NCBI RefSeq assembly: GCF_001189515.2
Contig: NZ_CP012069.2
Location: forward strand, 620,001 to 684,000
Source: Olsenella sp. oral taxon 807
Lineage (GTDB): Bacteria; Actinomycetota; Coriobacteriia; Coriobacteriales; Atopobiaceae
Length of the DNA: 64,000 nt
Direction: 5' to 3'
Part shown: positions 25,683 through 32,805 of the stretch, one piece after another
Numbering within the stretch: position 1 is the first letter of the stretch
How the letters are laid out: every line of letters starts with the position of its first letter
Program-made: the position numbers and the translations under genes
Notes under the pieces: model-generated
What the model saw: only the letters and a program-made list of their open reading frames with translations
Databases searched by the model: none
What the model was told of the DNA's origin: nothing

Positions 25683-26846
25683 ATGCTGTCCAGTTGCAAG
25701 ACCTGCATCATCTCGCTTGTGCGAGAGAGGGCGCTCCTGTGGGGGACCCTCCTGTTTCCGCTGGTGCTCTGCCTTCTCTTCATAGCGGTATTCTCGGGCC
25801 TGAACGGGGCCTATGCCGACGTCACCACACGCCTTGGCATCGTCGAGGATGACCACTACGCGGCTGCCCCCGGTCTTTCCAAGACCATGGACGCCATAAG
25901 CGAGGAGAACGCGGATCCCCGCATTGCCACGATCACGAGCTTTGAGGACGAGGACGCGGCAATCGAGGCGGCGAACTCGAATGCCATTGACGCCTACCTG
26001 CGTGTGGATGCAGACGGCACACCCGAGCTTTACGTGGCCTCCCGCATGAACGGTGAGCTGCAGCCGGCGGTGCTCGAGGCGGTGCTTGACAGCTACCTTC
26101 ACGCGCGGGGTGTGCAGGCGCGCCTCGCCGCCAGAGAGTCTGAGGCGGCTGCGGAGGGGGGCGCTCGCGTTACCCTTCGCGCCGATGCCGTGAAAACGAG
26201 ACAGCTCAAGGTGACGGAGAGCTCACCCGACCCGTCCGTGCGCTACTACTTTGCCCTTTTGGGTATGGCCGCAGGTATGGGCATGGTGTTTGCCTGCCAT
26301 GCCGTCAAGAGCACGCAGGCGGGCTCGACGCCGGTGGGTGGGCGCGTCTCGCTTGCCGGCATCGCACGGTGGAAGGTCCTTTTGGGCGTGCTCGTGGGCG
26401 CGTGGGTCTGTGAGCTTGTGTCACTGCTTCTCTTGGCGGCATTTATGCGCTGGGTCTGTGGTGTGGACTTTGGTCCTCGCGGGCCCCTTGTCGTGGCTGC
26501 ACTCGCTGTCTGTGCGCTTGCCGCCTGCGCCACAGGCTCGCTCTTCGGGACGCTCGGCCGCCTGGGCAGAGGTTCCCTCCTTTCGGCACTCGTGGCCCTG
26601 CTCTCGCTCTTCACGGGCCTGTACGGCACGGCAAGCCAGCGCCTTGCCGATACGATCGAGGCAAGACTTCCGCTCGCCTGCCACGTAAACCCCCTGTGGC
26701 AGATGACCCACGCCTTCTTCTCGCTTCTGTACTACGACGCGCTCGAGCCCTTTGCCATGAGCTGCCTTGCACTTCTGGGGACGTCCGTGGCCTTCTTTGT
26801 CCTTGCGCTGCTGCGAATGAGGAGGATTGCCCGTGTCAAGCTTTAA
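25683..26846 (+). CDS. ABC-2 transporter permease (first)
   Basis: 387-residue membrane protein of the ABC-2 (YhgE/Pip or CcmB-like) fold. There is one transmembrane segment at residues ~17-40, a ~150-residue extracytoplasmic domain, and then about five to six spans from residue ~185. The layout matches exporter permeases of antimicrobial-peptide resistance systems. It lies 9 nt after the ATPase gene and overlaps the next permease, so all three are one operon. Confidence 0.9.
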   Translation: MLSSCKTCIISLVRERALLWGTLLFPLVLCLLFIAVFSGLNGAYADVTTRLGIVEDDHYAAAPGLSKTMDAISEENADPRIATITSFEDEDAAIEAANSNAIDAYLRVDADGTPELYVASRMNGELQPAVLEAVLDSYLHARGVQARLAARESEAAAEGGARVTLRADAVKTRQLKVTESSPDPSVRYYFALLGMAAGMGMVFACHAVKSTQAGSTPVGGRVSLAGIARWKVLLGVLVGAWVCELVSLLLLAAFMRWVCGVDFGPRGPLVVAALAVCALAACATGSLFGTLGRLGRGSLLSALVALLSLFTGLYGTASQRLADTIEARLPLACHVNPLWQMTHAFFSLLYYDALEPFAMSCLALLGTSVAFFVLALLRMRRIARVKL

Positions 26847-28017
26847 GACCTGCCTTATGATCGCGTGGAGGCACAGGGCAATGCTCTTCGCGTACGTAGT
26901 CATCTTTTCGGTGACGGGAGTCCTCATCGGCTTCGGGTCAGCTGAGAGCACTGTGGGTAGCTGGCATCACGAGAGGGCGCGCGTCGCAGTCATCGACCGT
27001 GACGCCTCACCCCTCTCGTCTGCCCTCAAGGAGCAGGTGCTCTCAGACAATGATGCGCAGGAGCTTGCGGATGACAGACGCGCGATTCAGGACGCAGTCG
27101 CAAAGGACAGCTGCTCGTACGTCCTCGTGATCCCCCAGGGGTGGGGAGGGGGCCTGATGTCTGCTGCCGCTCGTGGCGCAGATGCACCTGACCTCGAGAC
27201 CTACGTCTCGTATCGCTCCGGTACGGGGTCGCTCGTCGACATCTCTGCGAAAGGCTACGCAAACGACCTCTATGGGCTGGCGGCCACGCTGGGCGAAAGC
27301 CAGGAGGATATCGTTGCCATGGCGCGGGAGGCGGCAAAGGACAACGTGCGCATGAGCATCGTGCGGCAGCAGGCGACGCCCCTGCCAGAGTCACTCTCCC
27401 TGTCCTGTGCCTTTGCGACCTATCCCATCTTCGAGGGTCCCGTCGCCTGCATCGCCATGCTCATGGCGAGCCTTAACGAGGATGGTGTCCGCGCGAGGCG
27501 GCTCGTCTCTGCCTTGAGCCCCCGGCGCATGAGCGTCGCCCTCCTCGCGCTGTGCCTGCTCGTCGGCCTTATCGCGTGGGCCTGGGTCTTCGGCCTCAAC
27601 GTGCTGGCGTTTGCGAGCGGCGCGCTCGTGACGTCATCCGTCCAGCTCTCTATAGTCGCTGCGGCGCTCGGTGCCTATACCCTCTTCGCAGTGGCCGTCG
27701 GCTTTCTCTTGGGACAGCTGGAAATTCCCAAAAACGCCATCAATGGCCTGACGAACCTGCTAGGCATGACGCTGTCCTTCTTGGGTGGCGCGTGGGTTTC
27801 GATGAGCTACCTGCCTGACGAGCTTGTGGCCGTCGCGCACTTCACGCCGGCGTTCTGGGCAACCGAGGCCATCAGGGGCGCTGCCAGCATGGTGGACGTG
27901 ACGCCTGAGCGCGTGCTGCCCCTCCTTGCCAATGTGGGCGTCGTGCTCCTGTTCGCGGCTGCCCTCCTTGTCGTGGCCCTTGCGGTGGGAAAGGACAGGG
28001 CCCGCACAAAGCTGTGA
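26833..28017 (+). CDS. ABC-2 transporter permease (second)
   Basis: 394-residue paralogue of the preceding permease with the same layout: an N-terminal span (AMLFAYVVIFSVTGVLIGFG), a large outside domain, and about five C-terminal spans. The start is placed at GTG 26833, with GGAGG 7 nt upstream inside the end of the preceding gene; a TTG at 26827 is another option. The two permeases probably form a heterodimer with the ATPase dimer. The substrate is unknown; control by the divergent two-component system is likely. Confidence 0.9.
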   Translation: MSSFKTCLMIAWRHRAMLFAYVVIFSVTGVLIGFGSAESTVGSWHHERARVAVIDRDASPLSSALKEQVLSDNDAQELADDRRAIQDAVAKDSCSYVLVIPQGWGGGLMSAAARGADAPDLETYVSYRSGTGSLVDISAKGYANDLYGLAATLGESQEDIVAMAREAAKDNVRMSIVRQQATPLPESLSLSCAFATYPIFEGPVACIAMLMASLNEDGVRARRLVSALSPRRMSVALLALCLLVGLIAWAWVFGLNVLAFASGALVTSSVQLSIVAAALGAYTLFAVAVGFLLGQLEIPKNAINGLTNLLGMTLSFLGGAWVSMSYLPDELVAVAHFTPAFWATEAIRGAASMVDVTPERVLPLLANVGVVLLFAAALLVVALAVGKDRARTKL

Positions 28018-28073
28018 GGGCACGTGCCACGAGGCTGGCATGTCAGCGGCACGCCATGGACCATGAGCCCCCC

Positions 28074-28505
28074 TCATTTCCGTTGGGGCCTGGCATGTAC
28101 AATGAAGAGGAGGCCACGCACGATAAAGAAGGAGCAAATGATCATGAAGAGGGCGAAGAGGAAGGGCATGCCCCAGGTCGTGTCGACCCTTCGTGGGTTA
28201 GCGGGATTTATCAGTAGCTCAATGGAATCTCCCTCCCGCATGGACGCGGAGTAGCTGTACAGGGGTATGTGGTCGTACGTCACGCCCTCGTAGGTGTAGC
28301 GCACGTAGACCACATGATGATCCTCGCCGTCGCCGGTCGTCTCTCTCCGTATCTGCTCAATCTCGGCTGTCACCGTGGCGCCTGAAGAGAATTCCACTGA
28401 ACTCTGGATACATGCAAAAAGTGCGGCTATAAGAAGGATGGTCCCCGTGATGAGGAAGATGAGTCCCTCCTGAAGCGGGGTGAGTTGGATGGCTTCGACT
28501 CTCAT
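28074..28505 (-). CDS. Small membrane protein, DUF3592-like (copy 1)
   Basis: 143 residues with transmembrane segments near both ends (LIFLITGTILLIAALFACI and FLFALFMIICSFFIVRGLLF) and a ~70-residue beta-rich extracytoplasmic part containing VYVRYTYEGVTYDHIPLY and ELLINPANPRRVDTTW. This pattern, a short domain ending in NP-x-NP-like text between two spans, fits the DUF3592 family. GGAGG lies 6 nt before the ATG at 28505. Function unknown. It is the product of a tandem duplication with the next gene. Confidence 0.75.
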   Translation of the reverse strand: MRVEAIQLTPLQEGLIFLITGTILLIAALFACIQSSVEFSSGATVTAEIEQIRRETTGDGEDHHVVYVRYTYEGVTYDHIPLYSYSASMREGDSIELLINPANPRRVDTTWGMPFLFALFMIICSFFIVRGLLFIVHARPQRK

Positions 28506-28633
28506 GGGATACCTCCGTCGCATCTGATCGAATGGGTCACGTAGGCTGGTCGCGCCCGACGCTAACCAGCCTGCCCGCCGCGTTTCATGCACGCAATGGT
28601 ACACCAGGACGTCCTGTGGCCATGTGAGCCCCC

Positions 28634-29077
28634 TCATTTCCGTTGGGGCCTGGCATGTACAATGAAGAGGAGGCCACGCACGATGGAGAAGGAGCACATG
28701 ATTATGGCGAGGGCGAAGATGAAGGGCATGCCCCACCAGCTCGTGTCGACCCTTCGTGGGTTAGCGGGATTTATCAGCAGCTCGACGGAATCTCCCTCCC
28801 GCATGGACGAGGAGAAGTTGTACAGGGGTATGTGGTCGTACGTCACGCCCTCGTAGGTGTAGCGCACGTAGGCCACATAATGATACTCGTCGTCGATGGT
28901 CGCACTCCTCTCTCTCCGTATCTGCTCGATCTCGGCTGTCACCGTGGCGCCTGAAGAGAAGTTAGCTGACCACTGGACACATGCAAAAAGTGCGACTATA
29001 AGAAGGATGGTCCCCGTGATGAGGAAGATGAGCCCTCCCTCCTGAAGCGGGGTGAGTTGGATGGCTTTGATTCTCAT
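28634..29077 (-). CDS. Small membrane protein, DUF3592-like (copy 2)
   Basis: 147-residue paralogue of the neighbouring gene. Both spans and the YVRYTYEGVTYDHIPLY and ELLINPANPRRVDTSW segments are the same. The differences lie in the middle loop (RERSATIDDEYHYV against RETTGDGEDHHVV) and in a few added residues (EGG, WWG). ATG at 29077. Both copies keep an open frame, so both are probably still expressed. Their promoter would lie in the rarA divergent region. Confidence 0.75.
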   Translation of the reverse strand: MRIKAIQLTPLQEGGLIFLITGTILLIVALFACVQWSANFSSGATVTAEIEQIRRERSATIDDEYHYVAYVRYTYEGVTYDHIPLYNFSSSMREGDSVELLINPANPRRVDTSWWGMPFIFALAIIMCSFSIVRGLLFIVHARPQRK

Positions 29078-29241
29078 GGGATACCCCCGTCGCATCTGAT
29101 CGAATGGGTCACGTAGGCTGGTCGCGCCCGACGCTAACCAGCCTGCCCGCCGCGTTTCATGCACGCAATGGTACACCAGGACGTCCTGTGGCCATGCTGT
29201 CGCCGCAGCCGCAGCCGCAGCGCCCAAGGGGGCTCTCCCTG

Positions 29242-29273
29242 CTGACTCGCTCTGACTGCCCATGCTATAGAAT
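29242..29273 (+). promoter_or_regulatory. rarA promoter giving a near-leaderless transcript
   Basis: CTGACT (29242-29247) and TATAGA (29266-29271; the overlapping TAGAAT is 29268-29273) are 18 nt apart. Transcription would start within a few bases of the ATG at 29281, and no Shine-Dalgarno sequence precedes the start codon. Confidence 0.5.
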
Positions 29274-29280
29274 GGCTGCC

Positions 29281-30663
29281 ATGGACACGTTATTCTTGGA
29301 CATCGAGCGAAGCAGACGCAAGGCGAACGCGCCTCTGGCCGCTCGCGTGAGGCCGCATACCCTGGATGGCTACGTGGGCCAGGCGCAGGCCGTGGGAGAG
29401 GGCTCGTGGCTGCGTCGCGCAATCGAGCACGATACGCTCTTTTCGCTGATCCTGTACGGTCCTGCCGGTACGGGCAAGACGACGCTTGCCCACATCATCG
29501 CCAACACGACCCACGCAACGTTCGTGGAGGTGTCAGCCATCACGGGTACGGTCAAGGACCTCCGCCGCGAGGTGGATGCGGCGAAGAGCCGTCTGCTCAT
29601 GCAGGGTCGGCGTACCATCCTCTTCGTGGACGAGATCCATCGCTTCAACCGCTCCCAACAGGACGCGCTTCTGCATGCCGTCGAGGACCGCACCGTTATC
29701 CTTATCGGCGCCACGACCGAGAACCCCTATTTTGAGGTTAACTCCGCCCTCATCAGCCGCTCGCGCATCATCGAGCTTACGCCTCTGGACGACGTCTCCC
29801 TGCGTGAGCTCCTGTATCGTGCGCTCGCAGATGAGGATGGCCTGAAGGGTGCTTTCACGATCAAAGACGAGGCCTTGGACGAAATCATCACGCTCGCGGG
29901 CGGCGACGCCCGCGCTGCCCTCACCTCGCTCGAGCTGGCGAGCCAGATGGCTGCCCCAGAGGGTGACATGGACCTCGCCTCACCAGAGCATCCCGTCTCG
30001 ATCGAACTCGATCATGTGCGCGAGGCAAACCCACGCCGCGGCCTTGCCTATGACAAGGCCGCAGACATGCACTACGATATCATCTCGGCGTTCATCAAGT
30101 CCATGCGGGGCAGCGATCCCGACGCGGCGCTCTACTGGCTCGCCCGCATGATCGATGCGGGTGAGGACCCCAAGTTCATCGCTAGGCGCATCCTCATCCT
30201 CGCCTCGGAGGACATCGGCAACGCCGACCCCCAGGCCCTGCTCATCGCGTCGGCAGCCTTTAGGGCGGCGGAGGTCATAGGTTACCCGGAGTGCCGCATC
30301 AACCTGGCGCAGGCCGCGATCTACATGGCGCTTGCGCCTAAGTCGAATGCCGCCGAGGCGGGCATCGATGCGGCCCTTTTGGAGGTGCGAGAGGGTCCTC
30401 GTCGGGAGGTGCCCAGCCACCTGCGCGATCGGCATCGCCCTGGCTCAGAGGCCTATGGCAGCTACCTCTATCCCCACGACTACCCTGCCGGATGGGTGGA
30501 GCAGCGCTATCTGCCCGAGGGGCTTGAGCGCGGCTCGCTCTATCATCCGGGTCCGCGTGGTTGGGAGGCATGGCGCATCGATGCGAGTGCTCGCGACCGT
30601 TCGGAGTCGCCCTCAGGTGAGCTCTCTGCCTCGCAGGATGACGATGGCATGCACAAGAGGTGA
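29281..30663 (+). CDS. rarA: Replication-associated recombination protein A (AAA+ ATPase)
   Basis: RarA/MgsA acts at stalled replication forks. From ATG 29281 (MDTLFLDIER) the protein is 460 aa, the normal size. Walker A is GPAGTGKTT at 60-68, Walker B is LFVDEIHRF, and sensor 1 is IGATTENPYFEVNSALISRS. The C-terminal tetramerisation part contains the characteristic DMHYDIISAFIKSMRGSDPDAALYWLARM sequence (split here only by reading). ATG at 29272 (MAAMDTL) is an alternative start. No ribosome-binding site is visible; see the promoter entry. Confidence 0.95.
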   Translation: MDTLFLDIERSRRKANAPLAARVRPHTLDGYVGQAQAVGEGSWLRRAIEHDTLFSLILYGPAGTGKTTLAHIIANTTHATFVEVSAITGTVKDLRREVDAAKSRLLMQGRRTILFVDEIHRFNRSQQDALLHAVEDRTVILIGATTENPYFEVNSALISRSRIIELTPLDDVSLRELLYRALADEDGLKGAFTIKDEALDEIITLAGGDARAALTSLELASQMAAPEGDMDLASPEHPVSIELDHVREANPRRGLAYDKAADMHYDIISAFIKSMRGSDPDAALYWLARMIDAGEDPKFIARRILILASEDIGNADPQALLIASAAFRAAEVIGYPECRINLAQAAIYMALAPKSNAAEAGIDAALLEVREGPRREVPSHLRDRHRPGSEAYGSYLYPHDYPAGWVEQRYLPEGLERGSLYHPGPRGWEAWRIDASARDRSESPSGELSASQDDDGMHKR

Positions 30664-30790
30664 AGCAAAGATACTGGTGGCGCGGCTATGATGCGCCAAC
30701 GGTCGGGGGACTCTGCTTCTGCTAAAATGAGTCGCAGCTGTGCCAAGGATTGCCCCGCGCAGACAGAGACGAGAAGAGAAAGGCGTGGCC

Positions 30791-31381
30791 ATGCAAGTCG
30801 ATCCTATGAGCATCCTGTTACTCGTTCTGATCGCTGCGGGAATCTGGGTGCTCGTTGAGCTCGCCCTCACTGCCCGCAGGACTCGCAGCTCTGTAATCCA
30901 ACTTACGCGCTCTGCGAACGAGACGTTCGAGCAGACGCAACCCGTTATCTCTAAGCTTGACGGGGTGCTGGATGATCTGCAGCCCTCTGCCAAGCGTGTG
31001 GATCCCCTTCTCACGCGCGCCAATGTCCTGATGGATGAGGTGACGATTGGCCTCGACAAGGTAAATGACATACTGGGAGACGTCTCTGAGGTGTCGGGTA
31101 CCGCCGCAGGCGTCAGTCTTGCCGTGGGGCACGTTGCCAACAACGCGGCCTCAAGCGTGAACGGGGTCATCGATCGCATTAAGAGCAAGGCTGCCCCCGA
31201 GGCGTCTCGCATAAGAGGGACAGCCGAGGGGGTTCCTGCGCTGGGCGAGGCGTCTGGTCAGGCAAAGTCGCAGGCGTCCAAGACAGCCAAGGACTCGGGC
31301 TACATCACCTATGGTGAGACTTCCGCAGGCGAAGGCACAGCTACCGCAAACCATGCTAGCGGCGAGGACACAGCAGAGTAA
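30791..31381 (+). CDS. DUF948-type membrane-anchored protein
   Basis: 196 residues from ATG 30791 (AAAGG 7 nt upstream). An N-terminal membrane span (ILLLVLIAAGIWVLVELAL) is followed by a long amphipathic helical region (ELALTARRTRSS to VNGVIDRIK), as in DUF948 proteins, which resemble methyl-accepting-protein rods and are linked to stress sigma operons in Firmicutes. The C-terminal ~60 residues are Ala/Ser/Thr/Glu-rich and disordered. It lies 11 nt upstream of the RsbW-like gene, so it probably belongs to the sigma-factor operon. Confidence 0.75.
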   Translation: MQVDPMSILLLVLIAAGIWVLVELALTARRTRSSVIQLTRSANETFEQTQPVISKLDGVLDDLQPSAKRVDPLLTRANVLMDEVTIGLDKVNDILGDVSEVSGTAAGVSLAVGHVANNAASSVNGVIDRIKSKAAPEASRIRGTAEGVPALGEASGQAKSQASKTAKDSGYITYGETSAGEGTATANHASGEDTAE

Positions 31382-31392
31382 GGAGTACGTTC

Positions 31393-31779
31393 ATGCAAGA
31401 TTCGGTCGTTCGCCTCTGCGTCCCCGCTGAGGCACGCTACGCTAGGTCCGTCCGCATGATGGCCTCGAGCTTGGCCGTCGTCAGCGGCATGGGCATCGAT
31501 GACGTCGAGGACGTACGCATGGTTGCCGAGGAGGGATTCGTCTACAGCTGTGCTACTAAGCCTGCTGCCTGTGACATGACATTCGCACTTGGTGACGGAT
31601 CGGTATCCATAGACTTCTCGCTCGGTGATGTCCATGACGAGCAGATAGAGGCCGCAGGTGTTGACCTCAGTCTCGTCGAGCTGCTGCTCTCCGCCATCTG
31701 CGACGACTTTACCGTGACGGATGACAATACGCTTCATGTGGTCAAGCGAATGATGGAATCGGACGGTGTCAATGCCTAG
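31393..31779 (+). CDS. RsbW-like anti-sigma regulatory factor (degenerate ATP site)
   Basis: 128-residue GHKL-fold protein of the anti-sigma kinase family, immediately upstream of and overlapping a SigB/F-type sigma gene. The N-terminal strand and helix (VRLCVPAEARYARSVRMMASSLAVVSGM) fit RsbW. Where RsbW carries its N-box (SEACxNAV) this protein reads AEEGFVYSCA, so the asparagine that holds Mg-ATP is missing. It may bind the sigma factor without kinase activity. AAGGAG precedes the ATG. No RsbV-like antagonist is visible. Confidence 0.7.
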   Translation: MQDSVVRLCVPAEARYARSVRMMASSLAVVSGMGIDDVEDVRMVAEEGFVYSCATKPAACDMTFALGDGSVSIDFSLGDVHDEQIEAAGVDLSLVELLLSAICDDFTVTDDNTLHVVKRMMESDGVNA

Positions 31780-32605
31780 GGTAGACGAGAGGACAGAGCC
31801 GATCCCGGCGTCGCGGCGTCGGCTCTCGCGACGGGTCCCCAAAGGCAAGCTCGCGTGGGATAAGGACAGGACCCGCGAACTCTTCCGTCGCTATAAGGAG
31901 GAGGGTGATGATGACGCGCGCGAGCAGCTCGTGATGAGCCACCTCAACCTCGTGCGCTTTCTCGCCTCCAAGTTCAAGAGCAGGGGAGAGCCCCTCGATG
32001 ACCTCATCCAGGTGGGTACCATTGGGCTCATCAAGGCGGTGGATCGCTTCGACCCGACGCGTGGGCTTGAGTTTACGACCTTCGCGACGCCCACCATCCT
32101 CGGCGAGATACGTCGCCACTTTCGCGACAAGGGCTGGTCGGTTCGCGTCCCACGGCGCTTGCAGGAGCTTTCGAGTAAGGTTAACCAGACCAAGGAGGAA
32201 CTCACAAAAGGGCTGCAGCGGGAACCCTCTGTCGAGGAGGTGGCGACTGCGCTCAACACCACGGTAGACGAGGTGCTCGAGGCCATGGAGTCGTCGAGTG
32301 CCTATAGCTCGGTGCCGCTTGAAGGCGGTCCGTCCGGTGAGGACGATGCGCCGTCGGTTATCGATCGCTACGTCTCGGAGGACGAAGAGCTGGCTCTGTC
32401 GGATGACCGCTTGGCTATAGAGGAGGCCATTCGCGACTTCTCCCCCCGCGAGCAGGAGATCATCTGCATGCGTTTTATCGAGGGGCTCACGCAGGTCGAG
32501 ATCGCAAAGAAGCTTGGTATCTCGCAGGTGCAGGTTTCGCGGCTGCTGCGGAGGACCTTGAGGAAGCTCCAGGAGAAGATAGACCCGGAGGGAAGGGGCA
32601 TGTAG
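31772..32605 (+). CDS. SigB/SigF-type alternative RNA polymerase sigma factor
   Basis: Sigma-70 family factor of the general-stress/sporulation group. From ATG 31772 it is 277 aa; an in-frame GTG at 31766 adds two residues. Region 2 contains NLVRFLASKF, DDLIQVGTIGLIKAVDRFDP and EFTTFATPTILGEIRRHFRD. Region 3 includes VRVPRRLQEL and EPSVEEVATAL. Region 4 ends REQEIICMRFIEGLTQVEIA and ISQVQVSRLLRRTL, the helix-turn-helix. It overlaps the anti-sigma gene by 8 nt, so synthesis of the pair is coupled. Target promoters cannot be inferred here. Confidence 0.93.
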   Translation: MPRVDERTEPIPASRRRLSRRVPKGKLAWDKDRTRELFRRYKEEGDDDAREQLVMSHLNLVRFLASKFKSRGEPLDDLIQVGTIGLIKAVDRFDPTRGLEFTTFATPTILGEIRRHFRDKGWSVRVPRRLQELSSKVNQTKEELTKGLQREPSVEEVATALNTTVDEVLEAMESSSAYSSVPLEGGPSGEDDAPSVIDRYVSEDEELALSDDRLAIEEAIRDFSPREQEIICMRFIEGLTQVEIAKKLGISQVQVSRLLRRTLRKLQEKIDPEGRGM

Positions 32606-32805
32606 CTCCGCGTGGGGCGGGTGCTCAGGGCCGTCTGCCAAGACGAACATTTCACGTTATACACATGCGGCTTCACGAAGCTAACGCATTGACAGGTCGT
32701 CTTGAGAAGAGGGGCACGTTTGCGCGTATCATTGTCGGCTGGACCTGAGCGCTTGGGCGGTGACTGTCATGTGACGGTCCTGCTGGGTATGACATGAGGA
32801 GCGAT

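Larger units (their letters stand above)
28066..29196. repeat. Tandem duplication of a ~560-bp gene unit
   Basis: 28066-28624 and 28626-29196 are two head-to-tail copies of the same segment, covering the small membrane-protein gene and both flanks. They start GAGCCCCCTCATTTCCGTTG and end with the same GTACACCAGGACGTCCTGTG block. The copies differ by scattered substitutions and a few 3-bp indels. Confidence 0.9.

Noticed and set aside
32606-32805. T-box riboswitch upstream of alaS
   Set aside because: No conserved T-box sequence, specifier loop or terminator/antiterminator pair could be found.
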